From the NCBI GenBank assembly GCA_964603595.1, contig CAZRVN010000013.1, forward strand, positions 1 to 9,609: a stretch of DNA of 9,609 nt. Direction: 5' to 3'. Position numbers and translations under genes: made by a program. Under the pieces are notes generated by a model that saw only the letters and a list, made by a program, of their open reading frames with translations, made no database searches and had not been told where the DNA came from. Shown piece after piece: positions 5,810 to 9,609 of this stretch (the stretch's first letter is position 1; every line of letters starts with the position of its first letter). The stretch is from JAQVEM01 sp964603595 (GTDB lineage: Bacteria > Actinomycetota > Humimicrobiia > Humimicrobiales > Humimicrobiaceae).

Positions 5810-6090
5810 TTTCTTACACCTGTCTTTCTAAGTTTATGATTATAGATATAATAGCAAAAAGGAAAATGATGTGAAGTGGTAATTCTATAAATAAAAAAAT
5901 TGAGAATTATCAAGATAGGATACTTATTTCTCACATCTTCTATAGATTCCTTTACCCTTTGCTTTATTTCATCTCTTACTCTCCTTGTTTTTCCAAGCTC
6001 TTTTCCATAGCTACCTTTAAAAGATGAGTGGGCCTCTATATTCCAATGGATGCGTTTTGGAACACCGGATATTCCTAAGACTGGTATCTT
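5806..6090 (-). pseudogene. Gene fragment without a start, unknown family
   Basis: 95 codons stay open after a TAA at 6093-6091 and run to TAG at 5806. No ATG is in frame. The middle looks coding: the frame gives IPVLGISGVPKRIHW, then a Lys/Arg/Glu-rich amphipathic part (GKTRRVRDEIKQRVKESIED). The last 30 or so codons are rich in Ile, Phe and Tyr and may be read-through of spacer. I do not recognise the family. It directly follows, in another frame, the decayed squalene-cyclase-like fragment and overlaps the ATA start of the permease gene by three bases. Confidence 0.4.
5807..5821 (-). promoter_or_regulatory. Ribosome site before an ATA codon
   Basis: AGGTG (5821-5817), a seven-base spacer, then ATA (5809-5807) in frame with the TauE/SafE protein. 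Replacing ATA by ATG would give a textbook start followed directly by the first hydrophobic helix. The stop of the preceding fragment (TAG, 5808-5806) overlaps it. Confidence 0.45.
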
Positions 6091-6389
6091 TTAAGGATTC
6101 TTTTTTCAGTATCTTATCTATGATGTTAATCATTAGAGGGTCGCTTTTTGTCAATCCTATATCGGAAAGAAAAGCAAGCTTATGAATAGCATGGGAAGCG
6201 TCCTTGTGGGTTTTCAGTGCAGGTCCGGGCCAATCGGTTAATTCATCTATAATTTCTTTTATCTTTTAATAGTTTATTTCTTGCCAGTAATACTGCTGGA
6301 TCATTCCCGGATTGTTCCATTAAGTCTAATCTTGTTCTATACTCAATCCAGGAAGGGCCTTCCAGGAGCCAGTTTATTCATTCACTCAT
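6091..6389 (-). pseudogene. Decayed prenyltransferase/squalene-cyclase-like gene, N-terminal third
   Basis: Read in three frames, the sequence gives MSE-stop-INWLLEG, then PSWIEYRTRLDLMEQ with SGNDPAVLLARNKLLK, then KIKEIIDELTDWPGPAL, HKDASHAIHKLAFLSDIGL and SDPLMINIIDKILK. I recognise this as the N-terminal part of a family annotated as prenyltransferase/squalene-oxidase repeat-like proteins (signature WLLEG-x2-W-x2-YRTR-x-DL and DWPGPAL). The lesions are one nonsense codon at the fourth position (TGA where the family has Trp), one extra C near the GGCC before PSW, and a frame change in the AAAA run before KIK. The expected remaining two thirds (a Gly-rich GGTG-type segment and the repeats) are absent; another fragment follows. 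It is clearly not functional. Confidence 0.65.
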
Positions 6390-6498
6390 ATTTATAATTA
6401 TAGGGTACTATTAATACTGTTATTGATTTTATCTAAAAAGATAATTACCGTAAATATTTAGTTACAAAATAAGATATCTACGGCGTAATTGTCTTAAG

Positions 6499-6579
6499 TT
6501 GATGGCCACCGCATACGATATTAGAACCGTAATAATGGCTTCCGGTGAGAATATCTTTATACCAGAATTAAGTTTTTAA
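6499..6579 (+). pseudogene. 3' relic of an unknown gene (relic D)
   Basis: A short frame that ends IRTVIMASGENIFIPELSF and stop. It shares the RT...IFI-PEL ending with the relics at 4894-5025 and 7082-7192, aligned without gaps. Its stop overlaps by two bases the stop of the convergent membrane protein gene. No start or upstream domain is recognisable. Confidence 0.45.
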
Positions 6580-7007
6580 GTTTCTTTGGATTCTCTAATA
6601 AACTTCTTCTCTGCAGATCTTGCGTAAAAGTAACTAAAAAGAAAAAAGATGATTAGAGAAATCTGTAAAATAAAAGTTGGTACTAAACTTTTTAATTCTA
6701 TCATTTCCACTGATACTCCATAAATTCCTGCTAACATAATCCCTATAATAACAGGAAAAACGGTTATCAGGAGTATTCCTTTTCTCTCTAAGGGTTTTCT
6801 ATCGGCCCATATAAGTAATACTGTCCATCCTGCCATCAAAGCTGCTCCAAAATACATTGCATATATATATTCGGGACCAGGACTGAAATTTTGGATTCTA
6901 AAAATATATCCACCTATTTTTGGAAAAAGCATAGGGATAAGATTAAGGCTATCTAAAGCTGCTCCTATCCAGAAAGCAGACCTGAGTAATTTTATTGCTT
7001 TAGACAT
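6576..7007 (-). CDS. Four-helix membrane protein, unknown function
   Basis: 143 residues with AGGAG (7018-7014) a few bases before the ATG. Hydrophobic segments lie at about residues 8-29, 47-68, 77-98 and 109-129, joined by short loops, and a basic, charged C-terminal tail (about 130-143) probably faces the cytoplasm. Trp and Pro residues in the first two helices and the loop WADRKPLERKG between helices 2 and 3 are notable. It resembles small four-helix proteins of unknown function in anaerobes, but I cannot name the family. It is isolated between two plus-strand relics and seems intact, with its own ribosome site. Confidence 0.75.
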   Translation of the reverse strand: MSKAIKLLRSAFWIGAALDSLNLIPMLFPKIGGYIFRIQNFSPGPEYIYAMYFGAALMAGWTVLLIWADRKPLERKGILLITVFPVIIGIMLAGIYGVSVEMIELKSLVPTFILQISLIIFFLFSYFYARSAEKKFIRESKET

Positions 7008-7081
7008 TTTTTACTCCTATCGTATTAAATATTATTTCATATAATGTATGATTATAATTATTATTACAAGACTACATTTAG

Positions 7082-7192
7082 ATAAAGAAGGGCTATGTTT
7101 CCAATATCGTCTTTTCCCTGGGGACAGTGGACAAAGTTAGAACCAGTTTATTGAGTTTGAATGGGGATTTTTTTATTCCGGAATTAGCTTAA
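7082..7192 (+). pseudogene. 3' relic of an unknown gene (relic C)
   Basis: 36 codons open after TAG, ending with VDKVRTSLLSLNGDFFIPEL, Ala and stop. The VD-x-V-x-T word and the IPEL ending match relics B and D. At the DNA level the words AGTGGAC, AAGTT and AACCAG are shared with relic B in the same order. There is no start codon with a ribosome site. It lies between the membrane protein gene and the msrAB promoter. Confidence 0.5.
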
Positions 7193-7296
7193 ATCAAAAT
7201 AATTATTTAGGCGAGAATATTAAAATGGTCAAATATATGGAAATATATCTTAACTTATTGGAGTCTGTGTATCGGGTTTTCTTTTTGTTACAGAAT

Positions 7297-7324
7297 TTGA
7301 AGTTTATGGAAAGATGAATATAAT
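7297..7324 (+). promoter_or_regulatory. msrAB promoter
   Basis: TTGAAG (7297-7302) and a perfect TATAAT (7319-7324) with a 16-base gap, about 50 bases before the start codon. It is the best sigma-70 match on the plus strand. Confidence 0.55.
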
Positions 7325-7373
7325 TTAATTAAATTCTACTGATGTGGCGAAATAATAAAAGAGGATTATGGAG

Positions 7374-8528
7374 ATGAAAAAAAATATATTGAATATAATG
7401 ATTATATCAGCTTTGTTTATGCTGGTAACAGGATGTTCAATCTCTAATAACGATACCGAAAGTAATGGAGCAGCAGGAAAAGAGTTACAAGATATCATTG
7501 AGAATCAAGAAGAAGGTACATCAATGAATAATATAAATAAAGAGGAAAAAAGTAAAATTGAATATATAAAGATTATTCCTGATTATAAAAACAGCCGGTA
7601 TAAAGAAATATATCTGGCAGGAGGGTGTTTCTGGGGAGTCCAGGCCTATATTGACCGGATACTTGGAGTTGAGTATACGAATGTGGGGTATGCAAATGGA
7701 AATAGTGAAGAAACAGATTATGATTCTATTAAAAGAACAGGACATGCAGAAACGGTATATGTGGTCTACGATGAAGAAAAAATAACCATGGATGAACTTC
7801 TTGGATATTATTATAGAATTATAGAACCTACGAGCTTAATTAATCAAGATGCCCAGTACCGTTCTGGCATATACTATGTAGATGAGGAAGATAAAAAAGA
7901 TATAGAGGCAGTAACTGAAAAGGAACAGGATAAATTTAGTAAAAAGATCTTAACAGAGATCCAGCCCCTAGAAAATTATATTTTAGCCGAAGATTATCAC
8001 CAGAAATATTTTGAAAGAAATTCAGGTGATTATAATAATATAGATCTAAGCAAAATATCAAGAGTAAAACCTGAGGTTAGCATTGAGGATTACCCAAAGC
8101 CGCCTATGGAAGATGTAAGGAAAAAATTAACTGATTTGCAGTTTAGCATTACCCAGGAAAGCTATACGGAAGGACCTTTTCAAAATGAATACTGGGATAA
8201 TGAAGAAGATGGTCTTTATACTGACATTGTGACAGGTGAGCCCCTATTTTTATCTCTATATAAATATGATTCGGGTTCAGGCTGGCCATCCTTTACCAGG
8301 CCTATACAATGGGATGTTGTAACCTATTATATGGATGAATCACTGGGTATGAATAGAATAGAAGTAAGAAGTAGAAGCGGAGATAGCCATTTGGGTCATT
8401 TATTTTATGATGGCCCGGTTGAAGAAGGCGGATTGCGTTATTGTATTAATAGCGGTGCGTTGGATTTTGTATCGGCTGATGATCTTGAAGAGCGAGGATA
8501 TGGGAAGTTAAAAATTTTTTTTGAGTAA
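7374..8528 (+). CDS. msrAB: Lipoprotein MsrA-MsrB fusion, methionine sulfoxide reductase
   Basis: 384 residues from ATG 7374; AAGAGG is nine bases upstream (only three from the ATG at 7368). Residues 1-21 are a lipoprotein signal ending VTGC, so the enzyme is probably anchored outside the membrane, where it repairs oxidised Met in exported proteins. After a polar linker, MsrA spans about 78-215: GGCFWG with nucleophile Cys85, GYANG, GHAE and EDYHQKY. It reduces Met-S-sulfoxide. MsrB spans about 245-384: SGSGWPSF, GDSHLGH and RYCINSG with Cys357, for the R-form. The only Cys residues are 21, 85 and 357, so neither domain has an internal resolving Cys and the MsrB zinc CxxC pairs are absent. 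Recycling must use an external thiol or direct reduction. Single gene, own promoter and terminator. Confidence 0.95.
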   Translation: MKKNILNIMIISALFMLVTGCSISNNDTESNGAAGKELQDIIENQEEGTSMNNINKEEKSKIEYIKIIPDYKNSRYKEIYLAGGCFWGVQAYIDRILGVEYTNVGYANGNSEETDYDSIKRTGHAETVYVVYDEEKITMDELLGYYYRIIEPTSLINQDAQYRSGIYYVDEEDKKDIEAVTEKEQDKFSKKILTEIQPLENYILAEDYHQKYFERNSGDYNNIDLSKISRVKPEVSIEDYPKPPMEDVRKKLTDLQFSITQESYTEGPFQNEYWDNEEDGLYTDIVTGEPLFLSLYKYDSGSGWPSFTRPIQWDVVTYYMDESLGMNRIEVRSRSGDSHLGHLFYDGPVEEGGLRYCINSGALDFVSADDLEERGYGKLKIFFE

Positions 8529-8619
8529 ATGGCTCATTTAATCAGCTGTCTTTATATTAAAAGTTCTAAACCCCTAAAATGAAGAAAAATTAAATATGGC
8601 TGGGGATTGTGGTAAGGAT

Positions 8620-8655
8620 AAAATGAGACACTATAAAAAAGAGCGTCTCATTTTT
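8620..8655 (+). terminator. Intrinsic terminator after msrAB
   Basis: AAAATGAGAC (8620-8629) pairs perfectly with GTCTCATTTT (8645-8654), with a 15-base loop and a run of five T (8651-8655). It lies about 90 bases after the msrAB stop. The A-rich left side could also serve the convergent SPFH gene. Confidence 0.75.
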
Positions 8656-8787
8656 AATCTATATATAAGCACATAAAAATAAATAAGTATTTCTTTGAGC
8701 CTATAAGCCGGGTTATAAACTAAAAATATTTTGAAGATTTGTTTAAGGTTATGATTAAAAAAATTTAAGGATAAATATTTAGGGAAT

Positions 8788-9609
8788 TTAAGTTTTTGTT
8801 GTCTTTTTCTGTATTACCGGGGTAACCCCTGAAGCATCGGTTACAATTGTTTGAACTTTATTTGTATCCACTAAAAACTTAGCATTATGCTTTAATGATT
8901 CTTCTGTAGCCTCTAACTTTCTTAAAACTTGAGCATTGCCAACAAAATATTTTTGCGCAGATTCGTTTACAATTTTGATTCTATCAGCATCTGCTTCTGC
9001 AACTTTCTTTATAGCTTCAGCTTTTCCTTCTGCCGATAATATAAGTCCCATCTTCACTCCTTCGGCCTTTTTAATCTCTGCTCTCTTTTCACCATCTGCC
9101 TTTGTCTCCGTAGCTGTTGCCGTATCTCTTGCTGCAATTTTTTCCTGTTCTGCTTTGACTACTTTATTCATTGAATCCTGAACATCCGGAGGCGGCTCTA
9201 TCTTTTGAATCTCAACTCTTAGCACCTCTACTCCGTAACTGTTTGTTTCCTTATCCAGGACTACTTCCACTTTCTCATTTATGTCACTTCTTTTTTCATT
9301 CGCATCAGTTAGTGTCATATTGCCTATAACTGCTCTCAGTGTGGTTCTGGCAAGACTTGTAAGCTGTTTTCTGTGGTCATCTACATTATAGATACTGGCT
9401 TTAACATCTTTTATTTTGTAGTAAACCACAGCATCAACCTGAGCATTCAATTTGTCCTTAGTTATTACCATCTGGGGAGGTACATCAACCATTTGCTCAG
9501 TAATATTTACCCTGTACATCTTTTCAAATGAAGGAATTATCCAGGTTAAACCTGAATCTTTGGTCCTTAAATATTTACCAAATCTCTCAATTACACCCCT
9601 TTCAATAGG
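8788..9609 (-). CDS. SPFH/Band 7 (stomatin-like) protein, 5' end outside window
   Basis: The open frame runs through the window edge, so the internal Met at 9519 is not the start. The 273 visible residues begin with PIERGVIERFGKY, the classic first strand of stomatin/prohibitin-type SPFH domains, then SGLTWIIPSFEK and VDVPPQMVITKD. Residues about 45-135 complete the SPFH fold (the IYNVDD and SLARTTLRAVIG region is typical). A long Ala/Lys/Glu-rich coiled coil follows (about 140-225), then a short tail. Only the N-terminal membrane anchor (probably 20-40 residues) is missing. Family members form large oligomeric rings or microdomains in the membrane and often work with a NfeD-type partner or a membrane protease; a partner would lie beyond the right edge. 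No partner is visible here. Confidence 0.92.
   Translation of the reverse strand, partial: PIERGVIERFGKYLRTKDSGLTWIIPSFEKMYRVNITEQMVDVPPQMVITKDKLNAQVDAVVYYKIKDVKASIYNVDDHRKQLTSLARTTLRAVIGNMTLTDANEKRSDINEKVEVVLDKETNSYGVEVLRVEIQKIEPPPDVQDSMNKVVKAEQEKIAARDTATATETKADGEKRAEIKKAEGVKMGLILSAEGKAEAIKKVAEADADRIKIVNESAQKYFVGNAQVLRKLEATEESLKHNAKFLVDTNKVQTIVTDASGVTPVIQKKTTKT

Noticed and set aside
6376..6389. TGA read as Trp (alternative genetic code) to explain the stop where the family has Trp
   Set aside because: The same gene has two further frame breaks, and TGA is a working stop in phd with the usual ATGA overlap, so simple decay is the better explanation.
3592..7192. Integron cassette array, with relics as attC sites
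   Set aside because: The relics are coding-like and aligned by codon, lack the paired inverted core sites of attC, genes between them lie on both strands, and no integrase is present.

Overview
The window is AT-rich bacterial DNA. Strong Shine-Dalgarno sites of the AGGAGG type, a TTG start, TGA used as a stop, intrinsic terminators and two lipoprotein or secretory signals fit a low-GC, probably anaerobic bacterium (Clostridia or Halanaerobiales-like, or a candidate phylum such as Atribacterota). No ribosomal or marker gene is present, so the assignment stays loose.

Left part (1-3550): three minus-strand genes for unrecognised envelope proteins (a cut signal-peptide protein, a 376-residue membrane protein with a large extracytoplasmic loop, and a small membrane protein whose 5' end looks frameshifted). 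Divergent from them is a plus-strand gene for a secreted or anchored bactofilin-like repeat protein with a polytopic C-terminus, closed by a perfect 15-bp terminator stem.

Middle part (3551-7200): a patchwork accessory region. It holds a short Imm-5-like ORF, a complete phd-doc toxin-antitoxin pair with a palindromic operator, a TauE/SafE-type permease gene that has lost an ordinary start codon, two decayed minus-strand gene fragments (one from a prenyltransferase/squalene-cyclase-like family), and a four-helix membrane protein. Between these modules, always on the plus strand, lie short open frames ending in a related peptide (consensus roughly RT-x7-IFIPEL then stop). They look like 3' ends of paralogous genes whose bodies are gone. 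This relic series is the most unusual structure in the window.

Right part (7297-9609): a clean promoter and a lipoprotein methionine sulfoxide reductase (MsrA-MsrB fusion) with its terminator, then the 3' nine-tenths or so of a stomatin-like SPFH gene on the minus strand that runs off the edge.

Functionally the working genes concern the cell envelope (bactofilin-like protein, SPFH protein, small membrane proteins), oxidative repair of exported proteins (MsrAB), anion or sulfur-compound transport (TauE/SafE) and plasmid- or island-type maintenance (Phd-Doc). The pseudogenes and relics show that the middle region has been repeatedly inserted into and eroded.
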